The notes below the pieces were generated by a model. That model did no database searches and was not told the origin of the DNA. It saw only the letters and a program-made list of their open reading frames with translations. From positions 407,389 through 471,388 of the forward strand of contig JAKLDN010000001.1 in NCBI GenBank assembly GCA_022703505.1: a stretch of DNA of 64,000 nucleotides, read 5' to 3'. Positions 1-8,350 of the stretch are shown piece by piece. The stretch is from Spirochaetota bacterium (GTDB lineage: Bacteria > Spirochaetota > Spirochaetia > Treponematales > UBA12059). The first letter of the stretch is position 1, and every line of letters begins with the position of its first letter. Position numbers and translations under genes: made by a program.

Positions 1-35
1 GCCTAGACTCGCAAGAGCGCCGCAGGCCCTTTAGG

Positions 36-133
36 GTTCCTGGAACGTGCGGACAGGAGGTCCGCACCGACACCCGCGGAAGCGCCTTGCGCTTCCGCGA
101 TGGCGATGTTGTACAGGGATGTACAACATCGCC
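36..133. repeat. Array of four consecutive inverted repeats downstream of the MATE gene
   Basis: Four hairpins follow one another: 36-46 (GTTCC/GGAAC), 48-66 (TGCGGAC/GTCCGCA), 75-99 (11-bp arms, CTT loop) and 102-133 (13-bp arms, loop AGGGAT). The last arm touches the stop codon of the MATE gene at 133-135. The 12-mer GCCTAGACTCGC occurs at 1-12 and again at 131-142, so the array is bounded by a short direct repeat. No T-run follows, so a classical terminator is not obvious. A role as RNA 3'-end structure or as a mobile element is possible. No gene is seen in positions 1-132. Confidence 0.6.
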
Positions 134-1509
134 TAGACTCGCTTCCCCTTCCACACCCCCTTCCTGTAATGCCAGGCCAGGACCGCGGCCTCCACGGAAT
201 CGGAGACCAGGAAGCTCGCCCAGATCCCCAGGATCCCGAGGTCCAGTCCGAGCCGCGGAAGCACGAAGGCCGACAGGGCCAGGAAGGGGACCTGGGCGCC
301 CCAGCGGCCGGCCAGGGAGGAGATCAGGTAGGGGATATTGTAGCCCGAGCCGGTGAAGGCGCAGCCCAGGCCGATGGCGAAGCTGACGATCGCGAAGGAG
401 GGACCCAGGAACCGGATCATGGGCACGCCGACCGCGACCGTCTCGGCGGAGTCCACGAAGAAGCCCAGGACCGACCGGGGAAAGGCGCAGGCCAGGGCCA
501 CGAGGGTGGTGATCGTGATACCCCCGAGCAGGGCGGCCGCCTTGGCGGTCCTCTCGGCACGGTCGACCTGTTCCGCCCCCAGGTTCTGGCCGACGATGGT
601 GCCGCCCCCTCCCATCAAGCCGAAGAGGGGCATGAACACCAGTCCCGCCAAGCGGTTCCCGATGCCCAGGGCGGCCAGGGCCGCGGTCCCGTACCGGGCC
701 ACGAACTTGGTGGTCACCAGGCCCGCGGCCTGCCGGGCCAGCATCTCGCCGCCGCTCGGTAGTCCTATGGTGATCAGCTTGCGGTCGATGGCCGGATCCA
801 GCCGGAAGAGCCCCCGGACCGAGAGCTTGATCCGAGTGCGCCCGCTGGCCAGGAGCCCGAACCCGACCGCGAAGGCCGCGCAGATGCAGAGCACCGTCGC
901 CAGCCCGGCCCCGAAGACCCCCAGCCCCAGTCCCCTCACCCCGAAATAGGGAACCTCGGAGAACATGAACAGGGGATCCAGGACCGCGTTCAGGATCGAC
1001 ACTCCCAGCATGATCCACATCTGGCTCTTGGGGTCCCCTGTGCAGCGCAGGGCGGTGAAACAGCTGTAGGTGGCGAAGAACACGGGCAGGAAGAAGGTGC
1101 GGATACGCCCGTACTCCAGGGCGCTCCGGATCACCTCGGGATCCGAGGTGAAAAAACGGATCAGGGGCTCCAGGGCGAAGTACAGGAAGGCCGAGGCGAT
1201 CACGGCCATGAAGGACTTGAACACGATGGTCTGCTCGATCACCCGCGCGGTCCGGGCCTTGTCCCCGGCGCCGAAACTCTGGGTGATCAGGGCGATGGAG
1301 GACACGCCGATCACCTCGTTGAGCACCTCCACGAGCCAGAAGATGGAGCTGAACAGGGCCACTCCCGCCACGGCGCTGCCGGAGATCCGCCCGATCCAGA
1401 ACAGGTCGACCACGTCGTACAGGGTCTGTCCGAGCATACCGAGCATCGTGGGCACGGACATGGCCAGGAGGTTTTGGATCACCGAACCTTTTGTCAAATC
1501 TCTAGACAT
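133..1509 (-). CDS. MATE family efflux transporter
   Basis: About 458 residues, the usual length for the multidrug and toxin extrusion family, which exports drugs or metabolites across the inner membrane in exchange for Na+ or H+. The N-terminus (MSRDLTKGSVIQNLLAMSVP) and the following LGQTLYDVVDLFWIGRISG stretch are typical of MATE helix 1. The protein is hydrophobic throughout, in two related halves. I chose the ATG at 1509. A GTG two codons upstream (1515) is possible, but the -10 box TATAAC ends 7 nt before 1509 and no Shine-Dalgarno is present, which suggests a leaderless message starting at this ATG. The substrate cannot be told from sequence. Confidence 0.93.
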   Translation of the reverse strand: MSRDLTKGSVIQNLLAMSVPTMLGMLGQTLYDVVDLFWIGRISGSAVAGVALFSSIFWLVEVLNEVIGVSSIALITQSFGAGDKARTARVIEQTIVFKSFMAVIASAFLYFALEPLIRFFTSDPEVIRSALEYGRIRTFFLPVFFATYSCFTALRCTGDPKSQMWIMLGVSILNAVLDPLFMFSEVPYFGVRGLGLGVFGAGLATVLCICAAFAVGFGLLASGRTRIKLSVRGLFRLDPAIDRKLITIGLPSGGEMLARQAAGLVTTKFVARYGTAALAALGIGNRLAGLVFMPLFGLMGGGGTIVGQNLGAEQVDRAERTAKAAALLGGITITTLVALACAFPRSVLGFFVDSAETVAVGVPMIRFLGPSFAIVSFAIGLGCAFTGSGYNIPYLISSLAGRWGAQVPFLALSAFVLPRLGLDLGILGIWASFLVSDSVEAAVLAWHYRKGVWKGKRV

Positions 1510-1516
1510 GGACACC

Positions 1517-1546
1517 GTTATAGAAGGAGGGCACGGCCGGGGTCAA
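1517..1546 (-). promoter_or_regulatory. Promoter of the MATE gene (leaderless type)
   Basis: Reading leftward: TTGACC (1541-1546), an 18-bp spacer, TATAAC (1517-1522), then 7 nt to the ATG at 1509. Transcription would be expected to start at or next to the A of the start codon. Confidence 0.6.
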
Positions 1547-1594
1547 TCGGGAGGGTCCGCAGGTCGGGCGCGCTCCGGCCCGAATCGGCCTTCC

Positions 1595-3901
1595 TCAGTC
1601 GGAGTCCGAAACGGTCTTTGCCGCGGTTTCCGCGGACACTGTCGGCCGAGCCTCCCGAGCCTGCCGCTCGATCAGCGCGGCCACCTTCCCCAGGTTGGAA
1701 GGCCGCAGGATGTAGTATCCCTGCATGGCCCCGCACTTCCTGCGGGCGAAGTACTGCCACTCCTCGCGGGTCTCGATCCCCTCCGCGATGGTGTCCAGCT
1801 GGAGGTTCCGCGCCAGGTTCAGGATGGCGTTCACGATCTTCTGGTTCTGGGGCTCCGCCAGCTGGGTCACGAAGGAGATGTCGATCTTGAGGGCGTCCAC
1901 GGGCAGACGGGAAAGGTAGGCCAGGGAGGAATACCCCGTGCCGAAATCGTCGATCATGAAGCGGATCCCCGGCAGGAGCCGCTTGGCCTCCTTGATCCGT
2001 TCGATGGCGTCCTGGGTGTTCTTCATGATCGCGGTCTCCGTCACCTCGATGCACAGGTTGCCGGGCGGAAGGCCGGACTGCCGGACGATGGCCGCCAGGG
2101 TCGGCACCAGGTTCGGCTGGTCGAAGTGCCGTCCCGAGAGGTTGACCGACACGAAGACGTCGGTGTGTCCCCGGGCATGCAGCCTCCGGGCGTCGTAGCA
2201 GGCCTTCCGGAGAGCCCACTCCCCCAGGGCCATGACGGTCCCGTTCGCCTCCGCCAGGGGGATGAACTCCGAGGGGGGCACCATCCGGCCGTCGGGTCTG
2301 CGCCAGCGGAGGAGGGCCTCCATCCCCCGCACCCGGCCGTCGGGTCCCACGATGGGCTGGTAGGCCAGGCTCAGGCCCCCGGAGGTCATGGCGGCGGCCA
2401 GTTCCTGCTCCATCTTCCAGTGCTCCGTCGCCTTGGCGGTGATGACCGGATCGTACAGGGTGTACCGGTTCTTGCCGGCCTCCTTGGAGCAGTACATGGC
2501 GATGTCCGCGTTCCGGGTGGCCTCCTCCAGGGTCGCCCCGTACTCCGGGATGACGGCGATGCCGATGGAGACCCCGACGTTCACCTTGCCTCCTGCGTTC
2601 TTGCCCTTCGTCCGGAGGATGTAGGGATTGCCGACGGTCGCCAGGATGCGTTCCGCGACGATGGCCGCGTCCCCGGTCTCCTTGATCCCCCCCAGGACCG
2701 CTACGAACTCGTCACCCCCGAAGCGGTAGGCGGAATCCCGGTCCCGCAGACAGACCCGCAGGCGTCGACCCGTCTCGATCAGGAGCTCGTCCCCGGCCGC
2801 ATGCCCCAGGGTGTCGTTGACCCGTTTGAAGCCGTCCAGGTCCAGGAAGAGGACGGCACCCTTCCACTCGGGATCGTCCCGGACCCGATCCAGGACGGAC
2901 TTCATGTCCTCGTTGAACAGGTCCCGGTTGCCCAGGCCCGTCAGCTTGTCGTGGTAGGCCAGGTGGCGGAGCCGGCGCTCCAGGGTCTTCCGCTGGGTGA
3001 TGTCCCGGATCACGCAGGTCAGGCTCCGGCCCTTGTAGTCCTTGGAGTTCCCGAAGGACATCTCCATGGGGGCGACGCCCCGGTTTTTCGTGGCCCCCAG
3101 GATCTCCAGGGTGCGCTTCATCCCTTGGGCCAGCCGGTCCGCGTCGTCCACGAAAAAGTACTTGTTGAACTCCTTCTCGTGCTGTGCGAAGACCTCCGGA
3201 GGGAAGAGCACCCGGAAGGGCTTGCCCACCACGTCCTCCCGCTCGAATCCGAAGGTGTTCTTCACCCCGGAATTGGCGAAGATGATGGAGAAATTCTCGT
3301 CCAGTCGGAAGATGGCCTCGGTAATGGTTTCCGACAGGGCCACGTAGTGGTCCTTGGTCTCCTTGAGCTGCTCGAAGAGGGCATGGTCGAAGGACAGGTC
3401 CCGGATAAGCATCAGGACCGCGGGCTGGCCCCCGCACTGGACCGAGGAGAGGAGGCAGTCCAGGGTCAGGGTGACCCCGTCCCTGCGCAGGCCGCGGAAG
3501 GCCATGATGTCGTCCGAGGACGCGGAGTGCCGCTCACCCTCCCGGAGACCGAAGGCCGCGAACTTCTGCCGGAACACGTCCCGGTGGCTGGGCGGCAGGA
3601 GGGCGTAGATCTCGGAATCGAGGAGCTCCTCCCGATCGTACCCGAAGGTCCGATAGAACGACGGGTTGGCGTTGAGGATGGCTCCGGAGGGCGAGACGAT
3701 CAGGACCGAGTCCGACACCCCGTCCAGGAGGATCTCGAGGCTGTCCGCCTCGTCCTCGCCCGATTCTATGCGCAGGGAATACCCCTGCACGAGCCGTTCC
3801 AGCAACTGGGTGAAGATGGAGTCGTCCGGACGGGCGTCGGAGGCGGCTTCCTCCGGCTCGAGGGACTTCAGGATGCTCTGGACCTCGATGCCTTTTTCCA
3901 T
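1595..3901 (-). CDS. PAS-PAS-GGDEF-EAL cyclic-di-GMP enzyme
   Basis: 768 residues. Two PAS sensor domains (about 55-170 and 180-305) precede a GGDEF domain (about 310-480) and an EAL domain (about 495-755). The diguanylate cyclase site reads FGGDEF at 394-399. The phosphodiesterase domain keeps EALLR near 528, DDFGTGYS near 655 and a late AEGIE. Both catalytic domains therefore look intact, so the protein could make or break c-di-GMP; the balance is unknown. No transmembrane segment is seen, so it is probably cytosolic and the PAS domains read an internal signal. The start has GAGGAG about 10 nt upstream, and a good promoter lies at 3972-4000. The gene stands alone between the MATE gene and the redoxin fusion. 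Confidence 0.95.
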   Translation of the reverse strand: MEKGIEVQSILKSLEPEEAASDARPDDSIFTQLLERLVQGYSLRIESGEDEADSLEILLDGVSDSVLIVSPSGAILNANPSFYRTFGYDREELLDSEIYALLPPSHRDVFRQKFAAFGLREGERHSASSDDIMAFRGLRRDGVTLTLDCLLSSVQCGGQPAVLMLIRDLSFDHALFEQLKETKDHYVALSETITEAIFRLDENFSIIFANSGVKNTFGFEREDVVGKPFRVLFPPEVFAQHEKEFNKYFFVDDADRLAQGMKRTLEILGATKNRGVAPMEMSFGNSKDYKGRSLTCVIRDITQRKTLERRLRHLAYHDKLTGLGNRDLFNEDMKSVLDRVRDDPEWKGAVLFLDLDGFKRVNDTLGHAAGDELLIETGRRLRVCLRDRDSAYRFGGDEFVAVLGGIKETGDAAIVAERILATVGNPYILRTKGKNAGGKVNVGVSIGIAVIPEYGATLEEATRNADIAMYCSKEAGKNRYTLYDPVITAKATEHWKMEQELAAAMTSGGLSLAYQPIVGPDGRVRGMEALLRWRRPDGRMVPPSEFIPLAEANGTVMALGEWALRKACYDARRLHARGHTDVFVSVNLSGRHFDQPNLVPTLAAIVRQSGLPPGNLCIEVTETAIMKNTQDAIERIKEAKRLLPGIRFMIDDFGTGYSSLAYLSRLPVDALKIDISFVTQLAEPQNQKIVNAILNLARNLQLDTIAEGIETREEWQYFARRKCGAMQGYYILRPSNLGKVAALIERQAREARPTVSAETAAKTVSDSD

Positions 3902-3971
3902 GGATCTAGGCTCTCCTCATTTTGACTTAACCTCGGGCATGCGGGTCGTGAGCCGAATTCCCCCGCATTCC

Positions 3972-4000
3972 AGGCTAGTCTCCGGCCGCCGCCCTGTCAA
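3972..4000 (-). promoter_or_regulatory. Promoter of the GGDEF-EAL gene
   Basis: Reading leftward: TTGACA (3995-4000), 17-bp spacer, TAGCCT (3972-3977). The leader to the ATG at 3901 is roughly 65 nt. Confidence 0.55.
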
Positions 4001-4020
4001 GGAAACCCGGGCCGGAAGGC

Positions 4021-5157
4021 CTAGAAGATCCAGACCAGGGCGGCCAAACCCGCGAAGGTCATGGCCAAAAGACCCTTGGCCAAGGCGATCCTGGCCTCGA
4101 AGAAGCGCCGGATACGTTCCTGCCGAACCCCCAGGAGAATCAGGCCCAGGACCGCCAGGAGGGGCAGGATGAAGGCGAGGTTGTATGTCAGGAGGCCTCC
4201 GATCCCGAGCCACCCGCCGCCGGTCTGGGCCATGTAGGACAGGGTCGGGAAATACACCTGGCCCGTGCAGGCCAGTTCCAGGACCGCGACGACGACGCCG
4301 GTCAGGAAGACCCCCGCCGGAAGCACGGCCCCCCGCGTCCCGCCCCGGATGGCCGCGTGGATGCCTTTCCGTGCCCCTTCCGGAAGTCCCCACTTCATGT
4401 CCGCGGCCTTCCCCCCCCGGAGCAGGAGGAGGTCCCGGACGGTCAGGGCGCAGAACGCGGCGGTCAGCCCCGTCACCAGGATACGAAGGGCCAGCCGGAA
4501 TCCCGCCATCCGGATCCCCGACCTGAGCAGGTTGAACAGACCCAGGCCCAGCAGGAGATAGGCCAGGAAGACCCCCGCGGCGAAGAGGAGCCCGATGCCC
4601 GCGATCCGTCCCCGTCCTGCCCCGCCCAGGCTCACGAAGGACAGGAAGAACAAGAGGGTCGTGAACGCGCAGGGGTTGATCCCGTCCACCAGTCCCGCCA
4701 GGAGGACGGGCAGGAACTCGAGGCGCATCCCCGGGGACAGAGCCCGTTCCCCGGACGGATCCCGCCGGGGGCGGAAGCCGCCCTCCCGGACGAAATGTTC
4801 CAGTTCGGGAAGAAGGTTCTCCTCGATGGCCGCATTGCCCTGATATGCGTTGTTCCCGATCACTAGGACGGGGAAGATCCGGAATTCCTGGCCGAACTCG
4901 GCCAGACGGGCCCGGCACCTCTCGTACCCCGACGCGGAGAGGATGTCGACCTGGACCAGCTCCACCGCCGCCCCGGCCCGGGCGGCCGCGGCCGGAAGGA
5001 TCTTCTCCTCGAAGGTATCGCAGTGGGAGCACCCGATCTCCCCGTAGTATTCCAGGACCGCCGCAGGCTTTTGTGAGGCCGCGGCGCCTTGGAGGAACAA
5101 CACGGCCAGACAGCAGAGCGCCCCGTTCCGGATCGAAGGAATCCCGTTCGCCTTCAT
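4021..5157 (-). CDS. Thioredoxin-like / CcdA-DsbD membrane fusion protein
   Basis: 378 residues. After a signal or anchor segment, a thioredoxin-like domain (about 30-135) carries a CSHC redox pair at 43-46. A short linker leads to a hydrophobic C-terminal part (about 150-378) with NPCAF near 165 and a second cysteine in ELACTGQ, as in CcdA/DsbD electron-transfer membrane domains. Established family role: moving electrons from cytosolic thioredoxin across the membrane. Here the periplasmic partner would be built in, with the domain order reversed from DsbD, where the thioredoxin domain is C-terminal. The linker (about 140-148, GERALSPGM) is encoded by a near match of the dispersed 13-bp word at 4733-4745. 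Start ATG at 5157 has AAAGGACG upstream. Confidence 0.85.
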   Translation of the reverse strand: MKANGIPSIRNGALCCLAVLFLQGAAASQKPAAVLEYYGEIGCSHCDTFEEKILPAAAARAGAAVELVQVDILSASGYERCRARLAEFGQEFRIFPVLVIGNNAYQGNAAIEENLLPELEHFVREGGFRPRRDPSGERALSPGMRLEFLPVLLAGLVDGINPCAFTTLLFFLSFVSLGGAGRGRIAGIGLLFAAGVFLAYLLLGLGLFNLLRSGIRMAGFRLALRILVTGLTAAFCALTVRDLLLLRGGKAADMKWGLPEGARKGIHAAIRGGTRGAVLPAGVFLTGVVVAVLELACTGQVYFPTLSYMAQTGGGWLGIGGLLTYNLAFILPLLAVLGLILLGVRQERIRRFFEARIALAKGLLAMTFAGLAALVWIF

Positions 5158-5263
5158 ATCGTCCTTTCAGTATCTTATAATGGATCCATGAGGCGAGGTA
5201 CCGTCGCGGGCCCAACCCCGGCGGCCTCCTTCGCCGTATGCTGAGTTATACAAGGAGGACTCC

Positions 5264-5920
5264 ATGCTCGTCCAGGAACTCATGACCAAGAACCCCCTGA
5301 CCACGACCCCCGATACCTCGGTGCCGGACGCCCTGGCCCTGATGCGGCAGAAAAAGGTCCGGCGCCTGCCCGTGCTCGACAAGACCGGCAAGCTGGTCGG
5401 CATCGTCTCGGACCAGGACCTGCTCTACGCCTCCCCGTCCCCGGCCACCTCCCTGAGCGTGTTCGAGATCAATTCCCTGATCGCCAAGATCACCGTGGCC
5501 CACGTCATGACCAAGAAGGTCGTGACCATCACGGAGGACCTGCCCGTGGAGGAAGCCGCCCGCATCATGGCGGACAAGAAGATCGGCGGGCTTCCGGTCA
5601 TGAAGGGAACCAAGCTGGCGGGCATCGTGACCGAGACGGACCTTTTCCGGGCCCTGCTCCAGCTCCTGGGTGGACGGAGGTCCGGAGTCCGCGTGACGGT
5701 CCAGATTCCCGGCGCCAAGGGCACCTTCGCCAAGATCTCCGGCATCGTCTCCGCCGCGGGGGGCGACATCGTCGGGCTCGGCGTCACCGAGGCCCAGGGC
5801 GTCCCCGGAGATTTCTGGCACATGACCCTCAAGGTCCAGGACCTGACGAAGAAGGCCGTCTCCGCAGCCTTCGCCAAGGCCGGGGTCGAGGTCGTGGACA
5901 TCCGGGAGACTAAAGAGTAG
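5264..5920 (+). CDS. Tandem CBS-domain protein with C-terminal ACT-like domain (AcuB type)
   Basis: 218 residues. Two CBS motifs (about 1-60 and 75-140), each opening with an M-T-K stretch (LMTKNPLTT, VMTKKVVTI), form a nucleotide-binding pair. The C-terminal part (about 145-215, RVTVQIPGAKGTFAKISGIV) resembles an ACT domain. This is the layout of AcuB-like proteins, whose ligand (adenine nucleotide or amino acid) and target are unsettled. No effector domain is fused, so it probably regulates a partner protein. ATG at 5264 follows a strong AAGGAGG. It is transcribed away from the redoxin fusion gene. Confidence 0.88.
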   Translation: MLVQELMTKNPLTTTPDTSVPDALALMRQKKVRRLPVLDKTGKLVGIVSDQDLLYASPSPATSLSVFEINSLIAKITVAHVMTKKVVTITEDLPVEEAARIMADKKIGGLPVMKGTKLAGIVTETDLFRALLQLLGGRRSGVRVTVQIPGAKGTFAKISGIVSAAGGDIVGLGVTEAQGVPGDFWHMTLKVQDLTKKAVSAAFAKAGVEVVDIRETKE

Positions 5921-5946
5921 GTCTTAGGAGACAGCTTCAGGCAATA

Positions 5947-6008
5947 ACCACGGAGCGCACGGAGAAAGATGGCCTTTTTGCCTCTGTGTGCTCCGTGTTC
6001 TCCGCGGT
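5947..6008. repeat. Inverted CACGGAG-type repeat
   Basis: ACCACGGAGCGCACGGAG (5947-5964) is opposed by CTCCGTGTTCTCCGCGGT (5991-6008), so the RNA would fold into one long imperfect hairpin with CACGGAG repeated inside each arm. Short repeats of this wording turn up between genes in many unrelated bacteria (general knowledge). It lies just after the CBS-ACT gene and has no coding potential. Confidence 0.6.
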
Positions 6009-6068
6009 GAGTTCCGGGGAAAACTTTTCCGCCCTTCCTGGAAAAAGGCAGAGTCACCGTTTATCGTC

Positions 6069-6205
6069 TAACAGGCTGGTGACAAAGGCGATGGCGCCTT
6101 TGTCACCAGCATCCTTAATGTCGCAATTGCGCAGAAAAGCGTAAGCTTTTCGAGCAATTGCATAGCAGGGTGCTGACAAGCTTCGAGTTTGTCAGCACCC
6201 TGCTA
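6069..6205. mobile_element. 137-bp TA-flanked MITE-like element with three hairpins
   Basis: The left end TAACAGGCTGGTGACAAA and the inverted right end TAGCAGGGTGCTGACAAA agree at 15 of 18 positions and both begin with TA, as expected for an element with a TA target duplication. Each end folds with its neighbour (6075-6110, 15-16-bp stem; 6163-6205, 17-bp stem) and a third imperfect hairpin (6123-6161) fills the middle. The right-hand TA is part of the stop codon of the STAS gene (CTA, 6203-6205). No open frame lies inside. The plan matches the unrelated 144-bp element at 8351-8494. Confidence 0.55.
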
Positions 6206-6745
6206 ACTCCGGGTGACCCGTCCGCAAGCGTCGATGGCCAGGAGACACTTGCAGGCGGGGCAGCGGCCCCGCCCCGCTCCGGGGACCCGGAGGGCCTTCC
6301 CGCACACGGGGCAGGCCACCCGTAGGGGAAAGACGGCCGCGCCCGCGCTCCGGAAGCCTCGGGCTGCCTCTTCCCGGGATGTACCGATGTTGAAGTACTC
6401 CAGGAATCCGAGGATCCGGAAGACCTCGAGCACCTTGGGCTGAACGTTGTGGAGATGGATATTCCCGCCCCGGCTTTTGAGCATCTTCAGGAACGCGGTG
6501 AAGGCACCTATCCCCCGGGATGAGATGTAGGTGACGTTCCCCAGGTCGAAAGATAGGAAGAGGAAACCCCGGTCGATGACCTTTTCCACCCGCTTGGAGA
6601 AAAACCCGACGTTGAAACCGTCCAGATAGCCGGACATCCGGATCACGGCTCCCCGTTCGACCCCATCCAGGGGCTCCAGGACGAGGTCCAAGGTGTCGTC
6701 GGTCTCGGAATAGAAGCCCGGCACGAGCTCGAGGTCCCGGTTCAC
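6203..6745 (-). CDS. STAS-domain protein with C-terminal zinc ribbon
   Basis: About 180 residues. A STAS fold (anti-sigma-factor-antagonist type) is seen in AVIRMSGYLDGFNVGFF ... FLSFDLGNVTYISSRGIGAF, where the SSRG serine pair matches the usual phosphorylated position. A small Cys4 ribbon (CPVCG ... CPACK) closes the protein. It probably works by binding a partner in a stress or c-di-GMP-linked switch; no kinase or phosphatase lies next to it. Start is uncertain. I prefer the GTG at 6745, which has GAGG upstream. An in-frame GTG at 6832 would add about 29 residues, four of which (SSVP) come from the 13-bp repeat at 6770-6782. A TATACT at 6813-6818 would serve the 6745 start with a leader of about 65 nt. 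Confidence 0.75.
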   Translation of the reverse strand: MNRDLELVPGFYSETDDTLDLVLEPLDGVERGAVIRMSGYLDGFNVGFFSKRVEKVIDRGFLFLSFDLGNVTYISSRGIGAFTAFLKMLKSRGGNIHLHNVQPKVLEVFRILGFLEYFNIGTSREEAARGFRSAGAAVFPLRVACPVCGKALRVPGAGRGRCPACKCLLAIDACGRVTRS

Positions 6746-6769
6746 GACGGCTTCCTCGTAACGGCGACG

Positions 6770-6782
6770 GGGGACAGAGCTC
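6770..6782 (+). repeat. GGGGACAGAGCTC dispersed repeat, exact copy
   Basis: Exact 13-bp match lying between the likely promoter (6813-6818) and the likely start (6745) of the STAS gene. Confidence 0.85.
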
Positions 6783-6905
6783 CACGATTTGGCATGTTTC
6801 TCATGATGAAACAGTATAGTGTATTCCTGCACGATATGCGAATACTTCCGTACCGTCCCGGCGGCTCCGGCCCGCCCTCGCGTAGCCGTCCTAGCCGGCG
6901 GCGGG

Positions 6906-6911
6906 TATACT
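6906..6911 (+). promoter_or_regulatory. -10 box of the DTW gene (leaderless type)
   Basis: TATACT ends 7 nt before the ATG at 6919 and there is no Shine-Dalgarno between them. No convincing -35 box is seen. Confidence 0.5.
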
Positions 6912-6918
6912 CCTGTCC

Positions 6919-7638
6919 ATGTTCCGCGAAGTCTGCCCGGCCTGCCGCCGCCCCCTCCCCGTGTGCCTCTGCCCCGACGAACCCCCGATGGAGACCCGGA
7001 CCCGGATCGTCCTCCTGACCCATCCCAAGGAATGGAAACGCCAGAGAAGCGGAACGGGACGGCTGACGAGCCTGCACCTGCGGAACTGCGAGATCGTCCC
7101 GGGGCTCCGCTTCGACGAGCACCCCCGGATCCGATCCCTACTGGAGGACCCGGAGGGCTATCCGGTCCTGCTGTATCCCGGTCCCGGGGCCTGGAACCTG
7201 TCGGAGCGGGAGTTCCCGGCGAAGGCGCTGGAAGGGCGCCGCCTAACGGTTTTCCTGGTGGACGCGACCTGGGCCTGCTCCCGGGCGGTTCTCCGGGAAA
7301 GCCCGGGCCTGAGCCGCCTCCCCCGGGTCATGTTCACACCCCGGGAGCCCAGCCGCTGGGTTATCAAGCGCCAGCCCCGGCCGGAGTGCCTGTCCACCCT
7401 GGAGGCCGTGCACGAGCTTCTGACCGCCCTGGACGCCGCGGGCCTGGACGAGTATCCCGACCGGACACGCCTGCTGGAGGCCTTCCGACGCATGCAGGAG
7501 ATCCAGGTCGAATGCGCCCGGACCCGCGGGCGTGCCCGGTTCCGGGGCTACGACCGCGTCGACAGGCTCCTAGAAGCGGAGGGAGAGGCAGGTGAGCCCG
7601 CCGTCGATCTTCCGGAACTCCGAGGTGTCCACCGATAG
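6919..7638 (+). CDS. DTW-domain protein, probable tRNA-uridine aminocarboxypropyltransferase
   Basis: 239 residues. The N-terminal zinc-ribbon cysteines (CPACRRPLPVCLC) and the signature DATW near residue 114 identify the DTW family, whose studied members (TapT, TuaA) add a 3-amino-3-carboxypropyl group from SAM to tRNA uridine. The region RLTSLHLRNCEIVPG and the basic segment RWVIKRQP fit the family. ATG at 6919 lies 7 nt after a TATACT box. The last 23 codons run antisense into the 3' end of the next gene. That overlap starts at a scar of the TA-flanked element (7559-7572), so the native C-terminus was probably shorter. Confidence 0.87.
   Translation: MFREVCPACRRPLPVCLCPDEPPMETRTRIVLLTHPKEWKRQRSGTGRLTSLHLRNCEIVPGLRFDEHPRIRSLLEDPEGYPVLLYPGPGAWNLSEREFPAKALEGRRLTVFLVDATWACSRAVLRESPGLSRLPRVMFTPREPSRWVIKRQPRPECLSTLEAVHELLTALDAAGLDEYPDRTRLLEAFRRMQEIQVECARTRGRARFRGYDRVDRLLEAEGEAGEPAVDLPELRGVHR
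7559..7572. mobile_element. Right-end remnant of the TA-flanked MITE family
   Basis: TCGACAGGCTCCTA matches the right end of the full element at 8351-8494. Its final CTA (7570-7572) is the stop codon of the leftward dimethylarginine hydrolase gene. Only this end is present. Confidence 0.5.
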
Positions 7639-8340
7639 GACGGGGTAGCCCAGGTCTTCCAAGGCCGTCCGGATCCCGGGGAAGCCCGCGGGGACGAGGA
7701 CGTTCCCGTTCACCCAGAGGCAGTTCGCGGCGTAGGCCTCCGCCTCGGGCACCGGGATCTTCTCGAAGTCCCGGAACGGGGGATACTCGGCGAACTCCTC
7801 CGTGACCAGGAGCCGGCCGCCTTCCAGGAAACTCAAGCCCGTCTTCAGGTGAAGGACCCCGGTCACGGGCACCGGCTGGCCCGGGATGCCCCAGTCCCGG
7901 AGCAGGTTGAGGAACTGGATCGCTCCCTCTTGGTTCGTCCGGTCCGAGAGCCCCACGAAGACCTCCCCGCCCGCCCGGAGGATGTCCCCGCCCTCCAGGG
8001 TTCCGGGGGCCCGGATGCGGAAGATCCGGTCCGGGGTATAGAAGGATCGCAGGGCGCGCTCCATGTCCTCGACCTCCCCTTTTCTCGAAGAGGCGCCGGG
8101 GTTGGTCAGCACCGCCCGATCGGGCAGGCAGAACGCCGTGTCCTCGACGAAGCAGGAGTCCGGGTATTCCTCCAGGGCTTCCAGCACCGTCACGGACAGG
8201 CCGCAGGCCTCCAGGGCCCGGATGTAGTCATCGTGCTGTCGCAGGGCCTTCTCGTAATCCGGAGTGCCTAAGTGGGGGGAGGAAGTGAGTCCCGAGACCA
8301 GGGATCGGGCGGGTCTTCGGACGACGGCGTATCGGAACAT
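7570..8340 (-). CDS. N(G),N(G)-dimethylarginine dimethylaminohydrolase
   Basis: 256 residues, the normal DDAH length. The guanidino-group hydrolase fold is marked by FVEDTAF near residue 68, EGGDI near 115, the catalytic histidine in HLKTG near 164 and the nucleophile cysteine in GGLTCLSLRF at the extreme C-terminus. DDAH turns methylated arginine into citrulline and methylamine. Related citrulline-forming or arginine-deiminating activity cannot be excluded. The start (8340) has AGGAGG 7 nt upstream; part of that ribosome site is shaped by the junction with the MITE at 8351. The next gene upstream on this strand is a RocB-like peptidase, so an arginine-derivative theme is plausible. Confidence 0.88.
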   Translation of the reverse strand: MFRYAVVRRPARSLVSGLTSSPHLGTPDYEKALRQHDDYIRALEACGLSVTVLEALEEYPDSCFVEDTAFCLPDRAVLTNPGASSRKGEVEDMERALRSFYTPDRIFRIRAPGTLEGGDILRAGGEVFVGLSDRTNQEGAIQFLNLLRDWGIPGQPVPVTGVLHLKTGLSFLEGGRLLVTEEFAEYPPFRDFEKIPVPEAEAYAANCLWVNGNVLVPAGFPGIRTALEDLGYPVLSVDTSEFRKIDGGLTCLSLRF

Positions 8341-8350
8341 GGCAACCTCC

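Noticed and set aside
1070-3925. 951-codon open frame on the plus strand opposite the GGDEF-EAL gene
   Set aside because: It is antisense to a gene with full domain conservation, its translation shows no known motif, and long antisense frames are expected at this GC content.
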